Shown: piece after piece, positions 23,640 through 35,160 of the stretch | How the letters are laid out: every line of letters starts with the position of its first letter | Position numbering within the stretch: position 1 is the stretch's first letter | Position numbers and translations under genes: made by a program | Assembly: GCA_964019155.1 (NCBI GenBank) | Contig: OZ025242.1 | Location: 21,676,092 to 21,740,091, forward strand | Origin: Osedax fenrisi | Taxonomy: Eukaryota; Annelida; Polychaeta; Sabellida; Siboglinidae | Direction of reading: 5' to 3' | DNA: 64,000 bases | The notes under the pieces: generated by a model | What the model was told of the DNA's origin: nothing | What the model saw: the letters and a program-made list of their open reading frames with translations, nothing else | Databases searched by the model: none

Positions 23640-25088
23640 TATATAGATATATTTATAAATAATGTATTTAATTTATTAATTTTACTTGTTTTTTTAGTTG
23701 TAGTTGTTGGATACCCTTTTATTTAGTTCTCCGAAATTATATAAATGTATGCTATTTAAATTTTTATATATTTTTTCTAAGCTTTTAATCTAATTTCTAT
23801 CTTTTATTAATATTAATATAAATATTTATTACATGATTATATTATTACAATATGATTAAATAAATATATAAGTTTCTATATATGTTATTATTTATTTTAT
23901 ATATTGTTATCATATAAATTCAACATTAACTCACAATATTATAATGTTTCTAAACATTATAATATATTCTTACTTATAATGGAACTTATCATATTAATAA
24001 AGGGGTAATTATGTTGATGATCAGTATTTATTCTATAGCTAACACGGAATTGCCTAAATATGATGATGATGATAACAATACTAATAATTATATATTTATA
24101 CCAGCTTTTTGAAAGGTTACATAATTGTGATAATTGAAATGCATACATTTAATATTTTATTGTAATTTCAATGAATATAAAATGTAAATGTATTTTTTCA
24201 AGTATAACATTATATTATTATAATATTTTATAACATATATTAAACTTATATAATTATTTATACGTATTTAAAATATAATATAAATTAATTACAGTTTAGA
24301 TAATCAATATCAGTATACAATTATATATATATATAATATAAAATATAATAAATAATATTATATTAATAGCAGGCATCCTTTTACTTTTCATTTTCATCCA
24401 TATTTATCCTGTATTAATTAATTAATTTATTAATATTTTATTGTATATATATTATAGATATTTACTATTATATCGATGTATAATAAAATACCAATGTATC
24501 TATTACTAATATAATAAATACATAACATATGGTAATATAATGTTGGAAATGTATATACATTCATATAAATAATGAATATATATATGTATATTAAGTTGTG
24601 TAAATATATTATTTTGTGTATATTACAAGTATAATAATATTAATAATATAATATGATTATATTATTAAAATAGTATTTTAAATGAACTGAATTTATTCAT
24701 TATAGGTTACATATTCATATAATATATACAGTTAACAGTAATATTTACATGCTAAAAAAGTGACAAATAATAAGTATTACATACTTTTGATGACATAACT
24801 ATTATGTAATATATACAAGTATTACTATAATTAATATGGTATATATTATAATTCTTAGTTTAACTAATATAAACAAAATAATCATTGTTATATATATATG
24901 ATGTTTATTATTATAGATTACAATATATTTTATTAGTTCCAAAAAATACTCCACATATGGTATATTATATTGCGTATGTATTATATAAAAATGCCATATA
25001 CAAATACGCATATATATAATATGTATATAGAGTTGTAGTCTATTATTAACTTAATTTAATAAATAAAAATAATATATAGATATATGAT
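23640..25088. other. AT-rich 3' flank of the block C peptide gene
   Basis: Non-coding and AT-rich, collinear in inverse orientation with 42482-43965 in A. Landmarks are ATGATGATGATGATAAC (24060) and GGCATCCTTTTACTTTTCAT (24371). Short open frames here have no protein-like features. Confidence 0.55.
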
Positions 25089-26178
25089 TTACTCACTTCT
25101 ATAGCAGACAATATATTTCCTATATCCAATTATATAGTACTTTAAAAAAGATGGCCGGCAACAGTACCGATATACATACTTCCTCCATCTCGTTCTATTG
25201 GATAACATGATTATATAACAATTCATTATTATATTGTTTAATATAATTATTAGATAGTATATTACATGTATTATTGTTATATAATTTAGTAAAATATAAT
25301 TAATATTATGACAATTTTAAAATACAAAATTACCAGTTTTTATTACAAATTAAAATATTAATTTTTAACTTATAATAATTTGTATTTAAATTAACCAATT
25401 TAATTATTATATAATATTAAATATATGTGATATTATTTATGTATCGTATACATATCAATATGTAGTATATTTACAAGATGTACTATATGCTAAAGAGACA
25501 CGTGTATAACTATTTATAGGTTTAGACAACAGGTATACTTGTTTATAAACATATCTAACACCTAAACAATGCTAACTAGGTCAAATACTGACCTATTACA
25601 CCAATGTCTTCTCCTCCAAAATCCGCATCGCCTCCTATAAGTATACTTCACATATCTATATCTATAACATGGACGTTGTATCCTGGAAGAAGTTCTATAT
25701 CTGCAGTGTCCACAATAACTACCTGTTAAATTGTTGTTTATGATAATACTTACATAATCACATGGTTATTGATATTCATATATGTATATATATATTGTGT
25801 ATATATATATAAATAACTCTTTGAAAGTGTGCTGTTTTCAACATCTTTTACTTGTTCAGTTATATTTCCTCCTGCCTTTATAATATCATCTTCATATATC
25901 TCTGGTGCTTCAGTGTATACTATTAGTGATAGTATTATAGTGTTTGTTACATTTAATTTAATTATAATATTATATTTTGACTATTATTTATTAATTTATG
26001 AAATAAAATTACATGATATAACTGAAATATGTAATTATAAATAATATATTATTTATTATATAATAATTAATGAACACTAACCTGCTGTTGTAGCCTGGTT
26101 GTCCTCCTCTTCTTGTGAACTCGCATACACACAACAATAGGCTATCGTCAACAATAGCACTACGGGTAATAACCTCAT
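25089..26178 (-). CDS. Secreted cationic eight-cysteine peptide precursor, copy C (older paralog)
   Basis: Coding exons on the minus strand are 26178-26082, 25919-25818, 25722-25593 and 25194-25089, of 97, 102, 130 and 106 nt, identical to copies A and B. All introns are GT-AG and the phases join cleanly into a 144-residue product. The signal peptide (MRLLPVVLLL...) and acidic propiece are nearly identical to A/B. The cationic part keeps all eight cysteines but differs at about 14 positions, for example residues 95-97 (VKV to YRR), 106 (R to H), 109 (Y to N), 116-118 (ILS to YVY) and 133 (R to G). Across the same exons I count only about two silent changes. Open reading is intact. Role unknown; host-defence peptide is an inference from architecture. 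An expressed gene is likely but unproven. Confidence 0.78.
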
Positions 26179-26480
26179 CCTGTTCAATATTATCGGTATT
26201 ATGTAATATATGTAACAGTGAAGTATTCAAATAATATAATAATAATCAGATTGGTTCATCGTAATAAACGAGAATAAACCCAGATAGATATATAAGTTTT
26301 TATGAACTTGTCGAGATATCTTCTTGTCAGATAAATGAATAGGAATAAATAAACATAGTTATTAATAGTAGGCCTACCAATATAGTAAAATATATTATTA
26401 CATCATAATTCATATTAATATTATTTACTATATAAAAAACAATTAATGTATCTAAGAATAATATACTAATATAACAGTGT

Positions 26481-26610
26481 ACCTTAATCAGTGAGTTATT
26501 GACGTGTAATATTCTTAATGCAGGTAACAGACAGACGATGTTATATATAGTAATGCAAATATCACGTGGTTTAATAATATCATGTGATTTAATAATATTA
26601 CGTGTACATA
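26481..26610 (-). promoter_or_regulatory. Promoter and non-coding first exon of copy C
   Basis: On the minus strand, three phased elements (CACGTAATATTATTAAAT, CACATGATATTATTAAAC, CACGTGATATTTGCATTA) precede TATATATAAC (TATA box near 26541-26550). A short untranslated exon then ends CTTAAG at 26483, followed by the donor GTAC. The first intron ends GAACAG directly before G-ATG of the coding exon. The layout is shared with A and B. Confidence 0.6.
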
Positions 26611-26639
26611 TTTATATGTAAATTCCTTATAAGGTTGTT

Positions 26640-26899
26640 AATAAATCTTAATACAATACAGTGAAAAAGTTAAATTATTATAAACGATATGGGTGTGGCT
26701 AATATATTTGTGAAGGATGATTGATTATTTATATTGTTTTTATATATTAGTGCAATAATATATATTATATTATTGAGAATATATTATTCATTGTATAATT
26801 ATAATTTAATTGTATTGTATAATATGTATTCAATATGTAGATGTGTTTAATGTGTATATATCATAAAGATATTATTGATTTTAATTTTATTTACATGTT

Positions 26900-26932
<33 letters not shown>

Positions 26933-27684
26933 CATTAGTAATGAATAATTAACATTATAATAAACATGATAATTTTAAAATTAAATATATTACTAAATAA
27001 TAACTTATAATTACTTTAATATTGTTATTTTTATTTGGTGGAGTCCTTTTATCCCATCCAGGAACTTAGAAGAAGTTTTCACTTATAACCATATATGGAT
27101 CTAATGTTCCTTCGAAGTCGCTCTCATGTTAAGGCATCCATGGTTTTAACGAGAGCCGATCATTTATTTATACACAATTATATAAGATCACTTCTAAATA
27201 ATATTTTAAGACCCATTTTATAAAATTAATTAATGGTCCGGACGAGGGTCGAACCCGTGTCATATTGCTTGTGTGTCTGACGCCTTAGCCACTGAGCCAC
27301 ACAGGCAGTTATTATTGATTATATTATATTTATTAGCTATTAGATAAATTTAGAATTTTAATTATTTGTATTAAATATTTTATTAATTTATTAAAATCTA
27401 TATTTAATATTTAAGATTACATAATTTAAAGTTTATTCAAAGTATCAAATTATGTCAGATAAATAGCCAATATTTCGTGTTAATTATTTATTTATATAAA
27501 TGATATATATCGTTTATATAAATAAATCTTAATACAATAGAGTGAAAAAGTTAAATTATTATAAACGATATGGGTGTCGCTTAGTGTAATAATATCGATT
27601 ATATTGTTGATAAAATATTATATGTATTGTATGTTATGTATTCAATATGTAGATGTGTTTAATGTGTATATATCATAAAGATAT
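26640..27684 (+). repeat. R2 repeat, tandemly duplicated, interrupted by a SINE
   Basis: R2 starts at about 26650 (AATACAGTGAAAAAGTTAA) and again at about 27530 (AATAGAGTGAAAAAGTTAA). The first copy continues on both sides of the SINE at 27036-27308. The second is interrupted at 27684 by the LINE and resumes at 30226. The tandem duplication is specific to block C. Confidence 0.65.
27036..27308 (-). mobile_element. tRNA-derived SINE with intact A and B boxes
   Basis: The minus strand begins GCCTGTGTGGCTCAGTGGC. The A box TGGCTCAGTGGC is at 27299-27288 and the B box GGGTTCGACCC at 27256-27246, a tRNA-like head. The body includes AACCATGGATGCCTTAACA and the tail TTCCTGGATGGGATAAAAGG, ending CAAATAAAAATAAC. 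It sits inside R2, and GTTATT-like bases on both sides may be a short target duplication. Related copies at 35.2, 36.1, 54.2 and 55.0 kb have weaker A boxes. It could be transcribed by RNA polymerase III. Confidence 0.75.
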
Positions 27685-27690
27685 ACGTAC

Positions 27691-28157
27691 TTACTTATGT
27701 CGAGCTCTCGCTCGACTCTTCTTTACCTTTTCTCTCCAAACATCTCTGTCCAACATCATCGTCTTTATCTCATTTATATCGTCTAGTACTATGTCTTCTC
27801 TTAGATTATCTACAAAAGTGATAGTTTTGCGACCTCTTCTTGCACTACCATATGTCGGTTCCCAAAGTACAAGTTTATGAGCCATTTCGTTGTCGTGTCT
27901 CAGCAAATGACCTGCAAGTTTTAGTCTTCTTTCTTTTATTACTTCAGATATTCTTGAGAGTCCATTATATAGCGTTATGTTATTGATTTTATCTTTCCAG
28001 GATATGTTTAAAGCCATTCGGAGAAGTCTGGTGTAAAATCCATCTATTCGTTTAGTCATATTTTTGTAGTTGTCCATGTTTCAGCACCATATGTGTATAT
28101 TGTTTCAATCGTAGCCCTGAATATTCTAACTTTAAGTGAGTCTCTTATGCTTGATTT
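27691..28157 (-). pseudogene. LINE RT C-terminal domain
   Basis: After a frameshift at about 28078-28158 the minus strand reads RIDGFYTRLLRMALNI, LSRISEVIKERRLKLAGHLL, RHDNEMAHKLVLWEPT, SARRGRKTITFVDNL and ends ARARHK. The RRLKLAGH, LVLWEP and RRGRKTxxFVD blocks are the usual tail after RT in many animal LINEs. The stop codon is only a few bases from the 3' end of the element. Confidence 0.85.
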
Positions 28158-28985
28158 TCATAATTTCTTAATCTTATTAGCGGCTGACCAGGCTAGTGCC
28201 TTACGAATATTGAAGTCTTTTTCCGAGCTTTGCATCCATGACCCTAGATATTTAAAGTTATCTACTATTTTGATTTCATTATTGAGTATGGTGTGTATGT
28301 GTTGGTTATTGTCTCTACCGAAATACATGGCTTCTGTCTTTTTACAGTTTATCTTTAGACCTATATTTCCACATTCTTCTTCTACTCTCTGAAGCAGTAT
28401 TTGTGCTTCTTCAATATTTTTACTAATAAGAGCTACGTCGTCTGCATAGCTGAAATCTGTAACGTTTACTGCTGGATTTCTCCTACTTTTCTTTCTTGCT
28501 ATTTCAAAACCTATTTCACTCTCTCGTCCATCTATTGCTAGTCGCATAGCATAATCTAAAGCTATAATGAATAGGAATGGAGCTAGAGTATCTCCTTGCA
28601 GTACTCCGTTTTGAATAAGGAAAGTTTCAGTGATTCCATCAGGCGTTATTAATTGCACTTTTGAGTTACGGTGAAGAGATTGTATATCTCTTATTAGTAT
28701 TTCTGGAATTCCACAAATCTTGAGAATTTTTAATAGAACTGCTCTGTCGGTGCTGTCGAAAGCCTTTTTAAAATCCACAAATGTTATGATAGAATGAATA
28801 TTTTTGGTCTTAATTCCTTCTATGAGTCGACTTATTGCTAATATATGTGCAATGGTTCCTCTACCTGGTCGAAATCCGTTTTGGTTATTCCTCAAAAATG
28901 TATCGACTGAAGGTTGAATTCTGTTCAGAATCATCTTGTTTATTATCTTTGATGCAATACTTGATAAGCTTATTCCTATGTAGTT
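28158..28985 (-). pseudogene. LINE reverse transcriptase core
   Basis: A long minus-strand frame carries the RT motifs in order: NQNGFRPGRGTIAHILAI, IITFVDFKKAFDS (first catalytic Asp), NGVLQGDTLAPFLFIIALD, DFSYADDVALIS (YADD codons within 28448-28431), GLKINCKKTEAMYF and NFKYLGSWM. Upstream, with a break, is LSSIASKIINKMILNRIQP. The core itself has no internal stop over 258 codons, so it is relatively young. Combined with the dead endonuclease it cannot be autonomous. Confidence 0.92.
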
Positions 28986-29054
28986 ATTTACATCGCTTAG
29001 ATCTCCAGATTTAGGTAGTGGCTTTATGTTGCTTGATGTCCATTGAGCTGGTGT

Positions 29055-30225
29055 TTATTGTAAAAATAGTATATTATTTGCAAAGTTTAGTATGATGTCG
29101 TCAAATTTGCAGTACTTTAGTATCTCTGGACTTATATCATCAGGTCCTGCAGCCTTACCATCTTTAAGATTGGCTGTCACTTTTCTATATTCTTCCAGAG
29201 TAAAAGCTGTTATGAGTATATTGTGTGTTTCATTCAAATCCAAATTAAGATCTGCATTAACTGATATGTTTTCATCGCTCTTTCTGTCACTGCCCAGTAA
29301 TTTTTTGAAGTGTTCGTACCATATCTTGACTCTATCCTTTTTTGGTGTTTTTACAGCCTTTTATTTCGTTTATTAACTACCAGCATTTAGAATGCTTAGA
29401 TTCTTGGTTTGTTAATTCTACCTGTTCTGTGGCTTTTTGTAATGCGTTACTCTCGATGTTCATGTACATATTACGTATGTTATCTTTTGATTTTACTTGT
29501 TCTTCATAGCTTTCATTTGTATTTGAAAGTGGTGTTTACTGTATGCAGTTTCTACTTTCTCTCTCAGTTCTTGAATTATATGATCATAAGTAGTGTTAGC
29601 TTTTCGATTTGCTCTTATTCTATGAATCATCTTCTTTGATATGATATTATTAGCTTCTATAAAGTTTTCATATAGTTCTGTTGAAGTTGTGTTTTCAGAT
29701 TGAAGTTCGTTAAATTTTTCTATGACAGCTTTGCTATATTCAGTACTAGCATCTTTATTCTTCAGTATTGACCAGTCATATTGTGTTTTCTTAGCTTGAG
29801 TTGAGTTCTTTCTTAAACTTAATTTTAACTTTGCAGTCAGAATTCGGTGGTCGGATCCAACACTGCTAAAACTGTTGTAGGCTTCACAGTTATGTAAGCT
29901 GTTCTTCCATTTTCATCTAATCAAAATGTAGTCCACTTGAGTTTTGGCACCAGTAGAGTCTGACATAAATTTCCAGAGTTTACCGGTCCTCTTTCTGAAG
30001 AATGTTTTGGCTATCATCATGTTAGTTTCTTCGGCGTAAGTCTCCTATCGTCAGTAATACATTGTGTCTTGGTATCGTAGTGGTTGTGTCAAGTAGGTTT
30101 TTATAATGAACTTCTGCTTAATTGCTCCCTTCTCATGGTGAATAATGATGTATTACTGTAGTGAGTGGGTTTCCGTTGAAATGTACAATCATTATTCTTT
30201 CAGTACACTTAATTATTTCTCTCAT
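29055..30225 (-). pseudogene. LINE endonuclease C-terminal half and linker
   Basis: Pieces on the minus strand in order: HFNGNPLTTVIHHYSP, IPRHNVLLTIGDL, KLWKFMSDSTGAKTQVDYIL and FSSVGSDHRILTAKLKLSL, with the catalytic SDHR codons at 29855-29844. These are the AP-endonuclease core and final His motif. The linker follows (KKTQYDWSILKNKDAST, KKMIHRIRANRKANTTYD) and then the RT approach motif KVTANLKDGKAAGPDDISPE at 29200-29130. Several stops and frameshifts are present, including a TGA shortly after the DYIL motif. The first part of the endonuclease is missing by 5' truncation. Confidence 0.85.
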
Positions 30226-30677
30226 TAAAGATATTATTGATTTTAATTTTATTTACAATGTATTATAATATATATATATATATATATATACATTAATAAT
30301 GAATAATTAACATTATAATAGACATGAGAATTTTAAAATTAAATATATTACTAAATAATAACTAATAATTACTTTAATATTATTGATTATATTATCATTA
30401 TTAGTTATTAGATAAATTTGGAATTTTAATAATTTGTATTAAATAAATCTATATTTAATATTTAAGATTACATAATTTAAAGTTTATTCAAAGTATCAAA
30501 TTTATTTCAGATAAATAGCAAATATTTCGTGATAATTATTTATTTATATAATATATATCGTTTATAATAATTTATATATTTTTATAAATTTTCGGTGACT
30601 AAATAAAGTTTAAAACAGTAAGGGAAGGAAGGGGGTAGTGGCTGAGAAGTGGGTTGTGGTCAATATGTATTTATATA

Positions 30678-30712
<35 letters not shown>

Positions 30713-31260
30713 GAAAATTAAAAAGAAATTATTATATTATTTTCAATTTTCGAAGCAAATATTCATTATATAAAACATATTATTGAATTATATATAGTTA
30801 TATTATAACCATTTAGTAGATGATGCAAAATATATTCAGGATGGACATATTTGGATATTTAGATATTTAGATATTTGGAGGACAGTTTTTAAAAGATAGT
30901 TATGTAGCTGAAAATTAACATATTAATTAATTATGATACACTCTTTGCATATATTTAATTATTTTTTCAAAATAATCAATAATAAAAAACATATAAAAAT
31001 AATGTCTACCAATAATATATTATGTATAATTTATGCATATATCATGATTTTGTGGACAATATTAATATTTATTTTTTATAGACTGCTTGCATAATGAATT
31101 CGCTCTAATTTTACTATTTTTTAAGTAGTATTAATGATATAATTTTATTATAAGTCAAATTTATACCAAAAGTGATAAATTATTGCCCTAACTATTTGGT
31201 GGACACGAACTTTTCCTCCAAATAATCATGTCTACCAAATGGTTAATATTCTACAATAAG
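30226..31260 (+). repeat. Rest of R2 and ACCAAATGGTTA repeat (distal end of block C)
   Basis: R2 resumes after the LINE (TTATTGATTTTAATTTT) and continues through GTAAGGGAAGGAAGGGGG at 30620 to a region holding GGACACGAACTTTTCCTCC and CTACCAAATGGTTAATATT near 31200-31240. In reverse complement this matches 38820-40330 in A, though shortened. No genes. Confidence 0.65.
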
Positions 31261-31374
31261 TGTCTACTAAATCTTGTATAATTATATATATATATATACC
31301 CAGGAAACCAAATGTAATTGATAAAACTATGTTTAACTAGTTTATTATCAACGTTGAAATATATAGGTTAATGT

Positions 31375-31640
31375 GAGCAGTTTAAACTAGGTTAAATTAA
31401 CCATATTTTAAACATGTAATACAACTGGATTATTTAAATATGTTTATAGACTAAGTTAAATTAAACATAAATATAAACTAGATTTTTTATCTATATTTGT
31501 AAACTAAGTTAAATTAAACATAAATATAAACTAATTTTTTTTAACTATATTATTAAGTTAAATTAAACATAAATATATAATAGATAATGTAGCTATATAT
31601 CAAAACTAGGCTAAAGTAAATATACTTAAATAATATATAC
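31375..31640. repeat. Degenerate tandem repeat of about 55-60 bp
   Basis: At least four units contain AAGTTAAATTAAACATAAA / TATAAACTAGATTTTTT. Spacing is irregular and the sequence AT-rich. No coding content. Confidence 0.7.
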
Positions 31641-31833
31641 ATGTGTGTGTATGTATATTGTAATATTATACATATTTTGATTAAATAAGTGACATTATCA
31701 TTATACCTATTAAAAGAAAAATAGTTTTAGAATATATATTTATTATTTAAGTAATAATATCATCGTCTTCTTCAAAATCTGTCACAGAATGGTTTTGTTT
31801 TCCTGCCATAGATTTAATATTATTATTTTAGTA

Positions 31834-31870
<37 letters not shown>

Positions 31871-32624
31871 TGTTTTCATTGAACACTAAATATGTGCATA
31901 TATGCTAACTATAGGTATTACATATTGATTTTAATTTCTAATTCAAATTTTAAAACAATACAGATTAAGGGTGGAGGCGCAAGTTAAAATATGATTAATA
32001 TTTTAATTAACAACAAAATGATAGTACATATTTTCCATGTTTAATATCTTATTTATAAATTTGTAAAATTTCTGTAATTTTGAGTATTTATATTAATATG
32101 GAGTGATTTTATAAGCGTAATCGATATAATAATTATTTATAATTCACAGGATTTCTTGTAAATAATTATCACATTTAATTTTATATTTCGATATCGTAAA
32201 CAAATATTTTACTAAACAAATTTATATGTTTACATTAAGCATAGATTATTGATAAAGTATAATTAATAAAAAAATCACGTATGTATATAACAAGATATCA
32301 TTGTTTGAAAAGAGACGCTTCCAAACAAAAAATTTATAAATATTCTTTCTATAATTATCTCTGTCTAGTCAAGACGTTATATTCTTGTATTTATTTTATA
32401 TTATTCATTATTTATTTTTTATAATACTTTATAACTATTATTAAAATATTACTATAAATATAAATTTATATTTTTCTATTTTATAATTATATATTTATAT
32501 TTATTTGTATATCTCATTATAATATATACTTGAGTACTACTCTATATTAGTACTAATTATTATTGTTTCAGTGTTATTTATATACCATTATATGTTACTT
32601 GTCATTTATATATATATATAAATG

Positions 32625-32683
<59 letters not shown>

Positions 32684-33136
32684 ATAATGTTTTGTAATTA
32701 TTTGTTTTTAAAATCTTTGAATATCATTTTCTAAAATTTCTACTTTTTCACTATATGCCAACTACTTTTTTAATTTTTATTATTTTTATCTGAAATTGTT
32801 ACTATAAATTTATCAACATATACATCCATATGAATCCTGTTGGATGTATTATTATATTTTATATTAATTAAATAAATGATAATAAACTTGCATTTTAATG
32901 AAACAAATAAATATTTCACTAATTGAGACTATTTTTGTACACCTTTTAAACTAACTACATTTATATAAAGATAGATCATATATGATGGAGGAAAGTATCT
33001 GTTGAATAAACCAAAATTAAGTAATTAACCCATTAATTATTTATGCTTAGCATTTTTAGATATAGCTAAAATAGAATTGTTTAGATAAACACGCGCCTCC
33101 CTCATTAATGGGAATATTTAAATATAAATTTGATAA
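31640..33136. other. AT-rich stretch with (TA)n runs, no gene seen
   Basis: Includes a long (TA)n run at about 32626-32683. Neither strand shows protein-like frames. No terminal repeats could be paired. Confidence 0.5.
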
Positions 33137-33577
33137 TATAAGTTATAATTGAAAATAATAACATTTAATAATAATCATAATAATAATTATAGAGTTACCT
33201 ATTATACATTAAGATATTCTTAAGGCATATACATGGCAAAGCTGATATAATTATATTACGGCTCGACATAGTATGCTTGCTATTTAGCAGCTAGACACGG
33301 CATGCAAACTCTTTAGCGGATTGGCATGAATCTGTTGTGATAATAGATTTTTTGATTATGAAAAAATATTATTATACGGGGTTTTTAAAAAATTTAAATA
33401 CAATACTCTACACCAGATTTAAATAGTATTGAATTTCATTGAGGATTATTTATAAATTTATAATGATTATAATATAAGTTATAATTGAAAATAATACTAT
33501 TTAATAATAATAATAATTATAGAGATACCTCTTATACATTAAGATATTCTTAAGGCGTATACATGGCAAAGCTAAAT
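33137..33577. repeat. Direct repeat pair of about 110 bp
   Basis: Copies at about 33137-33250 and 33472-33576 share AATATAAGTTATAATTGAA, TATACATTAAGATATTCTTA and CATATACATGGCAAAGCT. Between them is a GC-richer patch (CGGCTCGACATAGTATGC). The second copy ends exactly where the LTR-like fragment starts, so these could be partial LTR or flank duplications. Confidence 0.65.
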
Positions 33578-33660
33578 TGTTATGCTATTTATTTGGAGAT
33601 TATCGAATATGGCCTCAACTTTGTTTAACTAACTTATAACAATTGGCGACGAGGAAAATT
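33578..33660 (+). mobile_element. Miniature LTR end with primer-binding-site-like motif
   Basis: TGTTAT at 33578 and ATAACA at 33641 bound a 64-bp segment and form a 6-bp terminal inverted repeat. They are followed at once by ATTGGCGACGAGGAAAATT. From memory, TTGGCGACGAGG is the sequence that follows the left LTR in SURL/Mag-type Gypsy elements. I read it as a strongly deleted left LTR plus start of the internal region; coding sequence does not follow. Confidence 0.5.
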
Positions 33661-33679
33661 ATAAATATACAACTAAATA

Positions 33680-34096
33680 GCGGTATATGGTAAACACTTA
33701 ACACATGACCATTAAGAAGGAGTGTGTATACTAGTGCAGTAAATGAACTCGGAAAGTTCGAACAAGTATCGAACAGTATCGAACTTTTGATACTTAGAAT
33801 TTTGAATTAAAGTATCGAACTTTCGTAATTAGAACTTTTTATGCTATTATCGAACTTGCGATCATATTTTTATTAATATAATTAATTTAAGTTATTCAAA
33901 GTATCGGGGCATTATTAGTCTCGATTATCTAAATCATGCATGCATCTTAGTCTCAGTTACCCAAAGCATAGATACAGTCTCTGTATCGGTTACCCAAAGA
34001 ATCGATGTAGATATTAGATATTAAAAAACTAAAAATAAAAAAAATAAATTAGCCACCTATGGAAATAATAACATATATTTATACACATATTATGTA

Positions 34097-34134
<38 letters not shown>

Positions 34135-34535
34135 CTATAGATTAATATGTATATCTGTTATACATAATAAAAAATAAATTACAAATTATAATTAAAATGA
34201 AACATAAAAGCATCGTTTGTGCTCGTTTATATCTAGTAAGAGTCTCAATTTGGTTTGAGCCCATTACGTAATGATCTTGCTTCGTTTTATGCTTGTAGAG
34301 TAAAAGTCTCGGGTAGGCATCTTTACCCAAATGCAGGGCTCTATCAAAATAATTAGCGTACTTTATATACAAGTATCGATACTTCAAAAATGGTGTTCGA
34401 AAAATTATCGACACTTCAATTTGTGTTCGAACAAGTATCAATACTTCAAAAATTGAGTTAATTTACAGCACAAGTTTATTCACATATATGTGATTTATAT
34501 TATCTACAATGTATTATTTATTTGTAATCATAATG

Positions 34536-34572
<37 letters not shown>

Positions 34573-34876
34573 TAATTTATATGACAACACTTAAATAAAA
34601 TGGGACTACCATCAGCCTAAAGTGGTAACATTTATATGTTATCAATAATGTTATGATAATATCTACGTGCACTAATTTATAAATATGTCAAATCTAACTA
34701 TTAAATCTTGCATTAGTGTGCGAGTATATAAAAAAACTATAATTATAAGTTATTTCCATATATCCATATTATTAAAATATCGTTAACATAACGATATTTC
34801 ATAAATAGAGTATAGTAGTGCTTTTTATAATGTAATGGATTCAATAATTTCACAGTCATACGGAATTAATCATTTG

Positions 34877-34880
<4 letters not shown>
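33680..34880 (+). repeat. Dispersed repeat R1, full-length copy
   Basis: Begins near CACTTAACACATGACCATTAA and ends near TTCAATAATTTCACAG-TCATA before (TA)n. The left part is full of GTATCGAACTTT / AAAGTTCGA sub-repeats. The centre (34187-34343) is the GC-richer segment whose minus strand reads DAYPRLLLYKHKTKQDHYV. The right half repeats TTCGAACAAGTATC. Other copies lie at 18040-18756 (inverted) and 50545-51600. No terminal repeats or transposase were recognised, so the class is unknown. Confidence 0.7.
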
Positions 34881-34936
<56 letters not shown>

Positions 34937-35160
34937 CGTTATATATACGTTATTTATTATTCTATTGGAAAAACCCAATACATTAATCATAACAAGCACT
35001 ATTATATCGATAACTAGTATTAATGATTATACATATATATATATATATTACATGTATTATATATACATATGTGTGTATATGTGTATATGTGTATATATAT
35101 ATATTTGTTGCAAATATACTTTTTCAATATAATTATAACTTAATTATATTATTATATTAT
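34881..35160. repeat. (TA)n and 120-bp repeat related to 11.0 kb
   Basis: (TA)n at 34880-34934, then CCAATACATTAATCATAACA / CTATTATATCGATAACTAG, the reverse complement of 11008-11125, then (TA)n and (GT)n again. This looks like a small repeat unit bounded by TA microsatellites. Confidence 0.6.

Larger units (their letters stand above)
27685..30225 (-). mobile_element. RTE-like LINE insertion, 5'-truncated, with 9-bp target duplication
   Basis: Flanked by TAAAGATAT at 27676-27684 and 30226-30234, which interrupts R2 (TATCATAAAGATATTATTG elsewhere). The minus strand begins inside the endonuclease (MIVHFNGNPLTTV) and ends just after the RT C-terminal frame with a short AAGTAAGTACGT tail. A very short 3' UTR with a simple-repeat tail fits RTE-type elements. 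The body is only moderately AT-rich compared with the flanks. It is absent from the equivalent site in blocks A and B, so it inserted after they separated from C. Confidence 0.85.
22640..31260 (-). repeat. Block C: older inverted copy of the gene-bearing segmental duplication
   Basis: Read on the minus strand, this block is collinear with 38840-45640 of block A. The order is the ACCAAATGGTTA repeat (31.2 kb), TTCCTTCCCTTACTG at 30.6 kb, R2, the promoter and four coding exons of the cysteine-rich peptide gene, the TGATGATGATGATA landmark at 24.06 kb, a SINE end and a LINE 3' end. It is clearly more diverged from A than A is from B. It differs by a local duplication of R2, a SINE at 27036-27308 and an RTE-like LINE at 27685-30225, all absent from A and B. 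Confidence 0.8.

Noticed and set aside
27236..27306. Free-standing tRNA gene
   Set aside because: A and B boxes are good, but the sequence continues into the SINE body and tail shared with several other copies, so it is a SINE head.
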